Part shown: positions 24,700 to 33,022 of the stretch, one piece after another
Position numbering within the stretch: the first letter of the stretch is position 1
How the letters are laid out: each line of letters starts with the position of its first letter
Source of the DNA: Ilumatobacteraceae bacterium
GTDB taxonomy: Bacteria > Actinomycetota > Acidimicrobiia > Acidimicrobiales > Ilumatobacteraceae
Assembly: GCA_013213745.1 (NCBI GenBank)
Contig: JABSQH010000005.1
Coordinates: 75,239-124,626, forward strand
Direction: 5' to 3'
DNA: 49,388 nt
Notes under the pieces: generated by a model
What the model saw: only the letters and a program-made list of their open reading frames with translations
What the model was told of the DNA's origin: nothing
Database searches by the model: none
Translations under genes and position numbers: made by a program

Positions 24700-24734
24700 C
24701 AGTCCAGTCCCCAGTCCAGTCACACGTTCCAGTC
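24700..24734. repeat. Cluster of five CAGTC units
   Basis: CAGTC occurs at 24700, 24705, 24712, 24717 and 24730, the first four as two tandem pairs. The cluster sits between the truncated kinase gene and the flavin-fold gene, where a deletion endpoint would be expected. Confidence 0.6.
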
Positions 24735-24746
24735 AGGAGTGCCCGT

Positions 24747-25220
24747 ATGTCGAAGAGAGCATCGATCGCAATGAACGACCAGGAGGTCGCCGACTTCTTG
24801 GCCGGACGCCACGTCATGAACATGGCCACGATCGGCCCGACCGGCCGCCCCCATCTGGTCGGCATGTGGTACGGCTGGGCTCCCGACGGCCGGCTGGCGT
24901 GCCACACCTACCCCCGCTCTCAAAAGATCAAGAACCTCGAACGCAACCCGGCGCTCACGGCACTCGTCGAAGACGGCGCGGTTTACGACGAGCTTCGCGG
25001 TGTGCAGCTCATCTGCGACGCCGAGATCGTCGACGACCGCGACATCGTGCACGCGGTCGCAGAGTCGACCTACGAGCGCTATACCGCCGAGCAGTCAGGG
25101 CCGCTCAACGACGACACCCGTCCGTTCCTGCACGCCTACGTCGCCAAACGCGTCGCCGTGCTCCTCGACGTGGTCGACACGGCGAGTTGGGACCACGCCA
25201 AGCTGCAGTCGGCAACGTGA
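24747..25220 (+). CDS. Pyridoxamine 5'-phosphate oxidase-fold (split beta-barrel) oxidoreductase
   Basis: A 157-residue flavin or F420-binding split-barrel protein. The pattern DQEVADFLAGRHVMNMATIGPTGRPHLVGMWYGW, then ACHTYPRSQKIKNLERNPALTALVEDG and YDELRGVQLICDAEIVDD, matches PNPOx-like and F420-dependent (FDOR-B) families in Actinomycetota. The cofactor (FMN, F420 or heme) cannot be decided here. The ATG at 24747 has a Shine-Dalgarno AGGAG about 7 nt upstream. The following 138 nt to the next gene show no clear feature. Confidence 0.85.
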   Translation: MSKRASIAMNDQEVADFLAGRHVMNMATIGPTGRPHLVGMWYGWAPDGRLACHTYPRSQKIKNLERNPALTALVEDGAVYDELRGVQLICDAEIVDDRDIVHAVAESTYERYTAEQSGPLNDDTRPFLHAYVAKRVAVLLDVVDTASWDHAKLQSAT

Positions 25221-25358
25221 ACAACGGCGGACTCGACTGCGTCGCCGTGCCGAGCACGCGCGACTGCGTCCGGCGTTCCGCCCAATCGAAGCTGATCGAG
25301 GACCGGTGGCCCCGAGGAGCAGTAGCCATCGAGTGCCGCCATCGGGCAACATCGCGTC

Positions 25359-25841
25359 ATGACAGCACCCGTCTCGTTCACCGTCGAGCATCACTTCCAC
25401 GCATCACCCGAGCGTGTGTGGGACGAACTCGTCGATTGGAAGGGCCACGAAAGCTGGATTCCGGCGACCCGGGTCGACGTCGGGCCCGGCGAGCCGACCG
25501 ACGTCGGCACTGAGTTCGTTGCCACCACGGGCATCGGTCCCCTCGCACTGCCGGATCGGATGCGGGTGACGTCGTGCGAGTGGGACGCCGACGCAAACGC
25601 TGGCCGCTGCGAGGTCGAGAAGCTGGGGCCCGTGCTCACGGGACGTGCGGGGTTCACGGTGTCGCCGGCCGAAGCCGACGGCGCCGACCTGGTCTGGTTC
25701 GAAGAGGTGCAGGTGCGGTACGCCCCATCATTTGTGGGGCCGGCGCTCGGCCGCGTCGGAGCTGCGGGATTCCGATCAGCGATGAAGCGGCTGGCGAAGC
25801 TGCTGGCACAACCGAGCGCGGCCAACACCCGCTCCGGCTGA
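25359..25841 (+). CDS. SRPBCC (START-like) family protein
   Basis: A 160-residue SRPBCC-fold protein, of the polyketide cyclase/dehydrase type. The N-terminal strand and helix (FTVEHHFHASPERVWDELVDWKGHESWIP) and the C-terminal long helix (GPALGRVGAAGFRSAMKRLAKLL) are diagnostic. The fold binds hydrophobic ligands; many genomes carry dozens, and no ligand can be assigned. It precedes an acyl-CoA synthetase gene by 58 nt. Confidence 0.82.
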   Translation: MTAPVSFTVEHHFHASPERVWDELVDWKGHESWIPATRVDVGPGEPTDVGTEFVATTGIGPLALPDRMRVTSCEWDADANAGRCEVEKLGPVLTGRAGFTVSPAEADGADLVWFEEVQVRYAPSFVGPALGRVGAAGFRSAMKRLAKLLAQPSAANTRSG

Positions 25842-25887
25842 ACGGGGCGAGGCCACGACGGATTCGCCTCCGGCAAGTCCGATTCCC

Positions 25888-25893
25888 TACGTT
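25888..25893 (+). promoter_or_regulatory. Leaderless -10 box of the acyl-CoA synthetase gene
   Basis: TACGTT, 6 nt before the ATG at 25900, with no Shine-Dalgarno site between. Confidence 0.45.
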
Positions 25894-25899
25894 GCGACG

Positions 25900-27585
25900 A
25901 TGTCATCGCAGGGGGCGATCACCATCCCGCTGGCCGCAGTTCACGAGGCGATTGCTGCGTCGCGGCCACACGACGACTGCCTCGTGTTTCGCGACAAACG
26001 ATTGAGCTGGGCCGACGTCACTGATCGCACCCGTCGGCTGGCGAACCATCTCATCGATGCGGGATTGGGGTGCCATACCGAACGCGTCGATCTCGAGGGG
26101 CACGAGAGCGGGCAAGACCATCTCGCCATCTACCTGCACAACGGCAACGAGTATCTCGAGGCGATGCTCGGCGCGTTCAAGGCGCGCGTGGTGCCCTTCA
26201 ACGTGAACTATCGATACGTCGCCGACGAGTTGCTGTACCTCCTGAACGACGCCGACGCCAGGGCGATCATCGTGCATTCGGCTTTTGCGCCGACGTTGTC
26301 CGAGGTCTTGCCGCAACTGCCCTGCCTCACGACGATCCTGCAGGTCGACGACGACTCCGGCAACGAGTTGCTCCCCGGGGCCGTCTGGTACGCGGACGCA
26401 CTCGCCGCTGCGTCTCCCGACAAACCGGCCGTCGACTGGAACGCTGACGACCTCTACATGCTGTACACCGGCGGCACGACCGGCATGCCGAAGGGCGTGA
26501 TGTGGCGCAATGGCGACGCCATGGTCGAGTGCTTCGGCGGATCGCAGACCGCAACGACGGTCGAGGAGTTCGTCGCCGACGCAGCGACTGGATTGCAGGC
26601 TCTGTTGGCGCCCCCGTTCATGCACGGTGCCGGCCACTGGATGAGCTTTCGGGCCTGGCTGGGGGGCGGCACGGTGTACGTGCAGTCGCATCCCGAGCGG
26701 CTCGTGCCGAACGACATCTGGTCGCTGGTCGAGCGAGAAACGTTGAACTTCTTGCTCATCGTCGGCGATGCGTTCGCCCGACCGTTGCTCGATGAACTCG
26801 ACCGCGCCCGCGACGACGGCCGCCCACACGACCTCGGGTCGCTCAACGTCATCCTCTCCGGAGGCGCCGCCCTCTCCGAGCCGCTCAAGCGGCACTTCCT
26901 GGAACATCTGCCGACGGTGCTCATCGTCGACGGGCTGGGCTCGTCGGAAGCGGGCGGCCAGGTCTCTCATGTGTCCACGGCTGGGTCGGCGTCGACCGGC
27001 ACCTTCGAGATTAGCGAGGGCAACGTGGTGCTCTCCGCTGACCTGGACCGCGTGCTGCAGCCCGGCGATGACGAGCTGGGCTGGCTCGCCAAGACCGGGC
27101 GGTTGGCGCTCGGCTACCTCGGCGACGCCGACAAGACCGCCAGGACGTATCCGACTATCGACGGGGTCCGGTACGCAGTCCCTGGCGACCGTGCCCGGCT
27201 GCTCGATGGCGGGCTTCTCGAACTCCACGGCCGCGATTCGGCCACGATCAATTCGGGCGGCGAGAAGATCTTCGCCGAAGAGGTCGAGGGCGCATTGCGA
27301 ACGCATCCGGCCGTGTACGACTGCGTCGTCGCCGGTCGGCCGAGCGAACGGTGGGGCGCAGAGGTGGTAGCGATCGTGCAACTGCGCGATGGCGCCGACA
27401 CCACCGACGACGAACTGCGAGCAGCAGCCGAGTCGCGCATCGCCCGCTACAAACTGCCCAAGGTGTTCGTGCGCGTCGACCACATCGAGCGTTCCCCGTC
27501 GGGAAAGGCCGACTATCGATGGGCTCGGGAGACCGCGGCGGCCTATCGTTCCGACCATAGGGTTGCTCGGCAGAGTCAAGGGTGA
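25900..27585 (+). CDS. Acyl-CoA synthetase (AMP-forming), FadD17/FadD3-like
   Basis: A 561-residue ANL-family ligase that activates a carboxylate to its CoA thioester. Motifs in order: LYMLYTGGTTGMPKGVMWRNGD (P-loop), LLAPPFMHGAGHWMSFRAWLGGGTVYV, VILSGGAALSEPLK, GLGSSEAGGQ, a hinge region GLLELHGRDSATINSGGEKIFAEEVE and C-terminal RIARYKLPKVFVRVDHIERSPSGKADYRWA with the adenylation Lys. The subfamily resembles mycobacterial steroid or short-chain acyl-CoA synthetases (FadD3/FadD17); the substrate is not established. Its end overlaps the next, disrupted reading frame. Confidence 0.9.
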   Translation: MSSQGAITIPLAAVHEAIAASRPHDDCLVFRDKRLSWADVTDRTRRLANHLIDAGLGCHTERVDLEGHESGQDHLAIYLHNGNEYLEAMLGAFKARVVPFNVNYRYVADELLYLLNDADARAIIVHSAFAPTLSEVLPQLPCLTTILQVDDDSGNELLPGAVWYADALAAASPDKPAVDWNADDLYMLYTGGTTGMPKGVMWRNGDAMVECFGGSQTATTVEEFVADAATGLQALLAPPFMHGAGHWMSFRAWLGGGTVYVQSHPERLVPNDIWSLVERETLNFLLIVGDAFARPLLDELDRARDDGRPHDLGSLNVILSGGAALSEPLKRHFLEHLPTVLIVDGLGSSEAGGQVSHVSTAGSASTGTFEISEGNVVLSADLDRVLQPGDDELGWLAKTGRLALGYLGDADKTARTYPTIDGVRYAVPGDRARLLDGGLLELHGRDSATINSGGEKIFAEEVEGALRTHPAVYDCVVAGRPSERWGAEVVAIVQLRDGADTTDDELRAAAESRIARYKLPKVFVRVDHIERSPSGKADYRWARETAAAYRSDHRVARQSQG

Positions 27586-27831
27586 ACTCGTCGACATCAT
27601 CGAGTGGATCGACGACTCTCGATCGACACTCGCCGCGGCGACCACTACACCGTCACCGTCGGCTCAGGCGACAATCGCCGCACCGAGGTACGCACGCGCT
27701 CGCGCCCGGCAGCTGGTCAAGTGCACAACTTGTTCGACGACGTGACCGTGTTCGCCAATACCGGTCGCGACGGATCGCGCATCGCCAAGCTCGAGCCGTG
27801 GCCCACCGAGACGACGTCGAGCGGCTCCTGA
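27563..27831 (+). pseudogene. SPFH-like N-terminal fragment continuing in a second frame
   Basis: Starting at a TTG (27563), one frame reads LGRVKGELVDIIEWIDDSRSTL, very like the N-terminus of bacterial SPFH/YdjI-type (virion-core-like) membrane proteins, then degenerates to low-complexity Thr/Ala/Arg and stops at 27745. From about 27625 the neighbouring frame (open 27604-27831) becomes protein-like: RRGDHYTVTVGSGDNRRTEV, then GQVHNLFDDVTVFANTGRDGSRIAKLEP. A third frame continues from about 27798. A single ancestral gene broken by two frameshifts or a deletion would explain this; overlapping small genes would be the alternative. Confidence 0.4.
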
Positions 27832-27998
27832 CCGTGATCTACGAACAGCGCCCGTTCCAGGTCGACATCAACGGCGTCACCGGCGAGGTCCACCGCGAGC
27901 GCCCATACAGCAAGGTCAAAATCGCGCTCGCCGTCGGCGTCGCCCTGGCCATCATCATCACGATTCGCGTCGTCTACAGTGCGGCGGGCGGCGGATAG
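27798..27998 (+). CDS. Small C-terminally membrane-anchored protein
   Basis: GTG-started frame of 66 residues: a charged helical part (AHRDDVERLLTVIYEQRPFQ), DINGVTGEVHRERPYSKVKI and one transmembrane helix (ALAVGVALAIIITIRVVY). It overlaps the preceding frame by 34 nt and may be its continuation after a -1 shift (KLEP followed by VAHRDDVERLL reads naturally). The next gene starts 2 nt after its stop. Family not recognised. Confidence 0.5.
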   Translation: MAHRDDVERLLTVIYEQRPFQVDINGVTGEVHRERPYSKVKIALAVGVALAIIITIRVVYSAAGGG

Positions 27999-28000
27999 CG

Positions 28001-28558
28001 ATGGGCACGGCAATCACGATTGCGCTCCTCGTCGCCGTCGGCGTGATCGTCGCCTTGGGGATCGCGCTGGCGGTGCGGGCGAAGCGGGAGTACGACACCG
28101 CCAACGAGATCGTTCCCGGCGTCCCGAGCGCGGCACCCGACTCATGGGCCGGATCCCACTCCCCCGAGGCGAAGCTCCATCGCCGCCTGCGTGACGCAGT
28201 TGCTGCGCTGCGCGCCAACCCGAACGTCGCCGAGCACGGGCTCACCGATTCGACCGCAGCCCTCGAAGGTGAGGCGCTCGCCATCGACGAACGACTCATC
28301 GCGGCGGCGGCGCTACCCGAATGCGCACGCGGCGACGCAGTCGCTGCGTTCGACCCACTCGTGACCGGCTTGGAAGACGCCGTGACCGACCTGGCCACGA
28401 GCGTGCAGGTCGCCGACAGCCGAGAACTCGTCGAGCGAGCAGTGAGCGATGCCGAGCTGCGATTGCAGGCACTCGCCGCCGCTCGTGCCGAGGTCGAACG
28501 CATCGATCGCCGCGAGCACGGCACGCTCGACGACCCTCCTCCCGCTTCTGCGCCGTAG
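28001..28558 (+). CDS. N-terminally anchored membrane protein with helical cytoplasmic domain
   Basis: A 185-residue protein. Residues 5-26 form a membrane helix (ITIALLVAVGVIVALGIALAV), followed by basic RAKREYDTANEI. The rest is Ala/Glu/Arg-rich and probably a helical bundle or coiled coil (KLHRRLRDAVAALRANP, GLEDAVTDLATSVQVADSRELVERAVSDAELRLQALAAARAEVERI). The layout recalls LemA-like proteins, but I do not see the LemA signature. It directly follows the SPFH-like remnant, which suggests a former membrane-associated pair. It lies 11 nt before menG. Confidence 0.7.
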   Translation: MGTAITIALLVAVGVIVALGIALAVRAKREYDTANEIVPGVPSAAPDSWAGSHSPEAKLHRRLRDAVAALRANPNVAEHGLTDSTAALEGEALAIDERLIAAAALPECARGDAVAAFDPLVTGLEDAVTDLATSVQVADSRELVERAVSDAELRLQALAAARAEVERIDRREHGTLDDPPPASAP

Positions 28559-28569
28559 CCTCCCGGTCG

Positions 28570-29274
28570 ATGAGCGAGCGATCGTGGGACACCGCCGAAC
28601 TGCCGCGTGGCGACGAGAAGGTCGTTGCCGTGCGCGAGATGTTCGATGCGATCGCCCCGCGATATGACCGCCTCAACCGAATCATCTCCTTCCGCCTCGA
28701 CGTCCGCTGGCGGCACCAGGCGGTACGTGAATTGGGGCTGCGCCCCGGCTCACGCGTGATCGACCTGGCGAGTGGAACCGGCGACTTGTGCATCGACCTG
28801 CAGTCGGCGGGTCTCGTCCCACTGTCGTTCGACCTGAGCTTCGGCATGCTTGCGGCCGACCGATCGGGCGCGCCTCGCGTCCAGGCCGACATCCTGCGGC
28901 TCCCCCTGCCCGACGCGGCGATCGACGGCGTCACCTGCGGTTTTGCCCTGCGCAACCTGGTCGACCTCGACGTCTTCTTCGGCGAGCTGGCGCGGGTGAC
29001 CCGTCCCGGTGGGCGCATCGCCCTGCTCGACGTGGGGATCCCCCACAACCCGATGGTGCGATGGGGCAACGACATCTACTTCGGCCGGGTGGTCCCGCGC
29101 ATCGGCGCGCTGCTCTCCGACGGTCCGGCGTACCGCTACCTCCCCAAGAGCGTCGAGTATCTCCCGCCGCCCGACGTCATGGTCACGTCGTTGACCGATG
29201 CCGGATTCATCGAGGTGCGCCATAGCCAGCTCAGCGGCGGCCTCACCCAGCTGCTGACCGGCAGCCGCCGCTGA
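28570..29274 (+). CDS. menG: Demethylmenaquinone methyltransferase
   Basis: SAM-dependent C-methylation of demethylmenaquinone, the last step of menaquinone synthesis; UbiE/MenG family, 234 residues. Visible motifs: VREMFDAIAPRYDRLNRIISFRLDVRWR (UbiE signature 1), VIDLASGTGDLCIDL (SAM site), FDLSFGML, GVTCGFALRNLVDLDVFFGELARVTRPGGRIALLDV (signature 2), and YRYLPKSVEYLPPPDVM. The ATG at 28570 is chosen by homology. Its stop shares one base with the start of menF, so the two are cotranscribed. Confidence 0.95.
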   Translation: MSERSWDTAELPRGDEKVVAVREMFDAIAPRYDRLNRIISFRLDVRWRHQAVRELGLRPGSRVIDLASGTGDLCIDLQSAGLVPLSFDLSFGMLAADRSGAPRVQADILRLPLPDAAIDGVTCGFALRNLVDLDVFFGELARVTRPGGRIALLDVGIPHNPMVRWGNDIYFGRVVPRIGALLSDGPAYRYLPKSVEYLPPPDVMVTSLTDAGFIEVRHSQLSGGLTQLLTGSRR

Positions 29275-30503
29275 TGCGCGCCGTCACCCGACTGCTCGGC
29301 GAGCTCGACGGCGCGCCAGACACCGTCGACCTCAACGACATCGCCCGCTCCGACGGCTTCCTCTTCGTTCAGAACCGAGTGGGGGTTGCGGGCCGCGGCG
29401 TCGCAGCCCGGGGTGATCGCACCGACATCGAAGCGGCGCTTCATCGGATCGACCACGACACGACCGTGCCCGAGGTCGCGCCGCTGGCCATCGGAGTGCT
29501 CGGTTTCGAACCGGACGACACCGGCGACATGGTCGTTCCCGCCGTGTCCGTCCGGCGGCTGCCAGACGATCGGGTGGTGGTCACCACCATCGACGACGCA
29601 GAGTGGCGTGACGCCCTCGCCGCACCGACAACCTCGGCGATCACCGCAGGGGCGTTCAATGTGATCCCGGAACCGGTCGACCGCTACCTCGCCGCCGTCG
29701 CAACAGCGCGCGACGCGGTACGCGCCGACGACCTCACCAAAGCGGTGATCGCACGACCGATACGCGTCGAGAGCGATGCCCCGATCGACGTGCACTCGGT
29801 GCTCCGGCGACTGCGATCTGCGTTTGGTTCGAGCTACCGGTATTCGTACGACGGGCTGGTCGGCGCCTCGCCCGAACTACTGATCGAGGTCGACCGCAGT
29901 GGCGGATCAGACGGAAGTGCGGGGCCGATCGCCGTCGTGCGGTCACACCCCTTGGCAGGGACGGCACCACGCACGGGCGACCCCGACCGTGATGCCACGA
30001 TCGCCGCCGAGTTGATCGAGAGCACCAAGAACCAGATCGAGCACCGGGTCGTGATCGATGTGGTCCACGACACGTTGTTGCCGTACGCCAGCTATCTCGA
30101 CTGGGAACCCGATCCGTCGATCGTGACGGTGGCCAACGTCCAACACCTGGGCACCCGTATGGAAGGCGTGCTGTCCGACCCTGCGCCGTCTGTGCTCTCA
30201 CTGGCACGAGCGCTCGCGCCAACGCCAGCATTGGGCGGGCACCCCCGCAAGGCGGCGATCGAATTGATCACCGCCAACGAGGGCTTCACCCGGGGACGGT
30301 ATGGCGGCGCCGTCGGATGGGTCGACGCGGCGGGCAACGGCACGTGGGCCGTGACGATTCGCTGTGCAGAATTCTCCCCCGACCGCCGCTCGGCGCGCCT
30401 CGTCGCCGGTGGCGGGATCGTCGCCGACAGCGAACCCCACGCCGAACTCGCGGAGACTCAAGCGAAGTTCCAAGCGATGCTCGGTGTGATCATCCGTCCG
30501 TGA
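29274..30503 (+). CDS. menF: Isochorismate synthase (menaquinone-specific)
   Basis: Converts chorismate to isochorismate, the entry step of menaquinone synthesis. The 409-residue chorismate-binding protein has VRADDLTKAVIARPIRVES, YRYSYDGLVGASPELLIEV, SHPLAGTAPRTGDPDRD, STKNQIEHRVVIDVVHDTL, VANVQHLGTRMEG, LAPTPALGGHPRKAA, FTRGRYGGAVGWVDAAGNGTWAVTIRCAEF and LVAGGGIVADSEPHAELAETQAKFQAML. Its position beside menG and menD argues for MenF rather than a siderophore EntC. It converges with menD, with 37 nt between stops. Confidence 0.92.
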   Translation: MRAVTRLLGELDGAPDTVDLNDIARSDGFLFVQNRVGVAGRGVAARGDRTDIEAALHRIDHDTTVPEVAPLAIGVLGFEPDDTGDMVVPAVSVRRLPDDRVVVTTIDDAEWRDALAAPTTSAITAGAFNVIPEPVDRYLAAVATARDAVRADDLTKAVIARPIRVESDAPIDVHSVLRRLRSAFGSSYRYSYDGLVGASPELLIEVDRSGGSDGSAGPIAVVRSHPLAGTAPRTGDPDRDATIAAELIESTKNQIEHRVVIDVVHDTLLPYASYLDWEPDPSIVTVANVQHLGTRMEGVLSDPAPSVLSLARALAPTPALGGHPRKAAIELITANEGFTRGRYGGAVGWVDAAGNGTWAVTIRCAEFSPDRRSARLVAGGGIVADSEPHAELAETQAKFQAMLGVIIRP

Positions 30504-30540
30504 CGGAGAACCGCCACGGCCGAATGACCTCCGGGCACCG

Positions 30541-32217
30541 TCAGGTGCCGTTCCGTGTGCCCTGCGGGTCGATCGCCGTCGCTACCGATCGTTGCAGCTC
30601 ATCGTGCACCGAGACGTTCGCTGGGCGTTCGGTCGTCACTGTGACCACCCATGGGCCGGGCGTGATCAGCTGATCGATGAGTTCGGCGTGTCGACGCACG
30701 GTCACCGCGGGCAACCCGTGCGCCGCCGCCAACGCCACCACGTCGCTTCCGTGCGGCGTGCCGAACAGCTGCTCGAAACGGCGCTCGGAGAGCTGTTGCG
30801 CCTGAGGAAGGAACGAGAAGATGCCGCCACCGTCGTTGTCGATCACGACGATTCGGAGGTCGGCGTCGCGCCCGGCGAGGGCAATGAGTGCGTTGACGTC
30901 GTGAACGAAGGCCAGGTCGCCGAGGAGCACGATCGACGTATCGCCGGCGAGCGATCGCCCGAGCGCAGTCGAGACCGTGCCGTCGATGCCGTTGGCGCCG
31001 CGATTGCACCACGCCGACGCCGCTGGGCCACCGAACCACTCGAGGTCGCGGACCGGCATGGAGGAGGCCACCGTAAGGTGCGCCTGCGGGGGACGATGGA
31101 GCGCGACCAGCCGCGCCACACCCGGCTCGGTCAGGCGATCGGATGCTGCGAACTGGTCGAGCAACTGGTCGACGGCCACTCGCGCCCGCTGCTCGGCGCG
31201 CCGCCACCGCGCCGCCCATGGCGTCCCCGTGGCACCGTTCTCGATAGCGGCGAGCACGTCGTCGAGATCACAGCGTGCGCTCACGTCCAGGCCCGGGTCG
31301 ATCCGGCCGGGGCCACCGACCTGCACGAGCGTTGCGCCGGCAGCCACCGCACGAGATGTCCACTCGACGAGGACACGCGAGGCCGCCGGCCGCCCGACGC
31401 GCACGATGCTCGACGGCAGGTGGTCGTCGGCGAACGGCCGATGGCGCAACAGTGCATCAGCCATCGTGACCGCATCGTCGTCGCGCATGCCCGACAACGG
31501 ATCGGCGATGATCGGCCAGCCAGAGCGGGCCGCCAACTCGCGGACGTCGCTCGGGTCGATCAGGCTACGGCCACCGGCGAGAATCACCCCCCGCGGCGTG
31601 TCGAACCCATCGGGTACACGATCGACTGCGAACCCGGCGCGGGCACCGTCCGACCGGCGAACGGACGCCAGAGCCGGCGGCAGCTCGTCGGGTGCGGCTG
31701 CCAGCGGCTCGCGGAACTGGAGGTTCACTTGCACGGGGCCGGCGGTGGCGTGGGCGAACGCATCAGCGGCGATCGGCCGCCACGACGTCCGATCGGCGAT
31801 GGTGTCATCGCCGAGATCGAGCATCGACTCGACGTACGAGCCGTAGATGCCGGGTTGGTCGATGGTCTGCGGCGCGCCGACGCCGCGCAGTTCCGCTGGA
31901 CGGTCGGCGGTGAGCACGATCATCGGCACCTGCGACAACGACGCTTCGACCACTGCGGGCAGAAAGTGCGCCGCTGCGGTCCCGCTCGTGCACAACAGCA
32001 GCGCAGGCACACCGTCGATGCCAAGTCCGAGCGCGACAAAAGCGGCGACACGCTCGTCGTGCACCACGTGCAATGCCACATCGTCGCGGTCCGCCAGCGC
32101 CAGTGCCATCGGAGTCGACCGCGACCCGGGAGCGACCACCGCAGCGGTCACGCCCTGCCGCACCCACTCGTCGACGAGCGTCGCCGCAAAGGTCGCCTGT
32201 TGCCTGCCATCGACCAT
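30541..32217 (-). CDS. menD: 2-succinyl-5-enolpyruvyl-6-hydroxy-3-cyclohexene-1-carboxylate synthase
   Basis: ThDP-dependent condensation of 2-oxoglutarate with isochorismate (SEPHCHC synthase). The 558 residues comprise an N-terminal Pyr domain (FAATLVDEWVRQGVTAAVVAPGSRSTPMALALADR, HVVHDERVAAFVALGLG with the ThDP Glu, CTSGTAAAHFLPAVVEASLSQVPMIVLTADRP), a middle domain (GVILAGGRSLID) and a C-terminal PP domain (SSMPVRDLEWFG, NRGANGIDGTVSTALG, LLGDLAFVHDVNAL, IVVIDNDGGGIFSFLPQA). The ATG at 32217 lies 9 nt after TATCGT. The frame is open further upstream without homology. Divergent from the FrnE gene. Confidence 0.95.
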   Translation of the reverse strand: MVDGRQQATFAATLVDEWVRQGVTAAVVAPGSRSTPMALALADRDDVALHVVHDERVAAFVALGLGIDGVPALLLCTSGTAAAHFLPAVVEASLSQVPMIVLTADRPAELRGVGAPQTIDQPGIYGSYVESMLDLGDDTIADRTSWRPIAADAFAHATAGPVQVNLQFREPLAAAPDELPPALASVRRSDGARAGFAVDRVPDGFDTPRGVILAGGRSLIDPSDVRELAARSGWPIIADPLSGMRDDDAVTMADALLRHRPFADDHLPSSIVRVGRPAASRVLVEWTSRAVAAGATLVQVGGPGRIDPGLDVSARCDLDDVLAAIENGATGTPWAARWRRAEQRARVAVDQLLDQFAASDRLTEPGVARLVALHRPPQAHLTVASSMPVRDLEWFGGPAASAWCNRGANGIDGTVSTALGRSLAGDTSIVLLGDLAFVHDVNALIALAGRDADLRIVVIDNDGGGIFSFLPQAQQLSERRFEQLFGTPHGSDVVALAAAHGLPAVTVRRHAELIDQLITPGPWVVTVTTERPANVSVHDELQRSVATAIDPQGTRNGT

Positions 32218-32226
32218 CGGCTCACG

Positions 32227-32232
32227 ACGATA
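32227..32232 (-). promoter_or_regulatory. -10 box of menD
   Basis: TATCGT on the minus strand, 9 nt before the menD ATG; predicts a leaderless or near-leaderless transcript. Confidence 0.4.
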
Positions 32233-32301
32233 GAGCGGCCGGCGACGAGCTGCGCAACGGCGCATCGGGCCGCCATGTCGCCGCGCGCCCTCGCACCCTC
32301 G

Positions 32302-32307
32302 TAGCGT
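32302..32307 (+). promoter_or_regulatory. Leaderless -10 box of the DsbA/FrnE gene
   Basis: TAGCGT, 6 nt before the GTG at 32314 (a GTG at 32308 follows it immediately). Confidence 0.45.
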
Positions 32308-32313
32308 GTGGTT

Positions 32314-33021
32314 GTGGACGTCACCGACTCCCCAACCGACTCCGACAGCCAGCAACGGCCGACGGTCTCCGTCGAGATCTACTCCGACGTGGTGTGTCCG
32401 TGGTGCTACATCGGGAAACGCAAGTTCGAGGCTGGGGTCGCAGAGTTCCGTGCTGAGCACGGCGACGACGTCGACATCGACGTGACGTTCCGACCGTTCC
32501 AGCTCGATCCGACGGCGAGCCCGGGACGGTCGGGCCCGGTGTTCGACGCTTACGCGACGAAGTTCGGCGGACCCGAACGGGCGCGGGAGATTCTCGATCA
32601 CGTCACGTCGGCTGCCGCCGATGCGGGCATCGAATTCCGCATGGACCGCGCCCTGCGAGCAAACACGCTGCTCGCGCATCGGCTGCTGTGGCTCAGCGAG
32701 CAGGCGGACTCACCTGTCTCCCAGGATGCGATGAAAGAGCGGCTGCTGCGGGCCTACTTCCACGACGGCGTCGACATCGGGGATCCTGATGCGCTCGCCG
32801 ACCTGGCCGCCGATGAGGGCTTCGACCGCGCTGCGGTGCGCGAGTTCTTCGACAGCGACGGCGGCAACGCCGAAGTCGCGGCCGAGCTTCGTGGCGCCGC
32901 AGACCGCGGGGTCACCGCCGTTCCGACCTTCGTGTTCAACGACACGTGGGCCGTGCCAGGCGCTCAGGAACCAGAAACGTTCGCCCGCGTGTTGGCCAAG
33001 ATGGCCGCCCACGCCGGCTGA
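32314..33021 (+). CDS. DsbA-family oxidoreductase, FrnE-like
   Basis: Thioredoxin-fold protein of 235 residues with a DsbA-type helical insertion. The redox motif is CPWC (EIYSDVVCPWCYIGKRKFEAG), and the cis-Pro loop is GVTAVPTFVFNDTWAVPGAQ. The insertion includes RMDRALRANTLLAHRLLWLSEQ and RLLRAYFHDGVDIGDPDALADLA, typical of FrnE. There is no signal peptide, so it is probably cytoplasmic. Its role may be disulfide isomerisation or polyketide-related chemistry. Start GTG 32314 (or 32308) after a TAGCGT box. menH begins 1 nt after its stop, so it shares an mRNA with menaquinone genes. Confidence 0.9.
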   Translation: MDVTDSPTDSDSQQRPTVSVEIYSDVVCPWCYIGKRKFEAGVAEFRAEHGDDVDIDVTFRPFQLDPTASPGRSGPVFDAYATKFGGPERAREILDHVTSAAADAGIEFRMDRALRANTLLAHRLLWLSEQADSPVSQDAMKERLLRAYFHDGVDIGDPDALADLAADEGFDRAAVREFFDSDGGNAEVAAELRGAADRGVTAVPTFVFNDTWAVPGAQEPETFARVLAKMAAHAG

Positions 33022-33022
33022 C

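Noticed and set aside
25903-27645. A 580-codon open frame on the minus strand across the acyl-CoA synthetase gene
   Set aside because: It mirrors the codon bias of the real plus-strand gene, has no domain signature and is Arg/His/Val-rich low-quality sequence.
30592-32304. A 570-codon plus-strand frame across menD
   Set aside because: Antisense shadow; menD on the minus strand has all ThDP-domain motifs.
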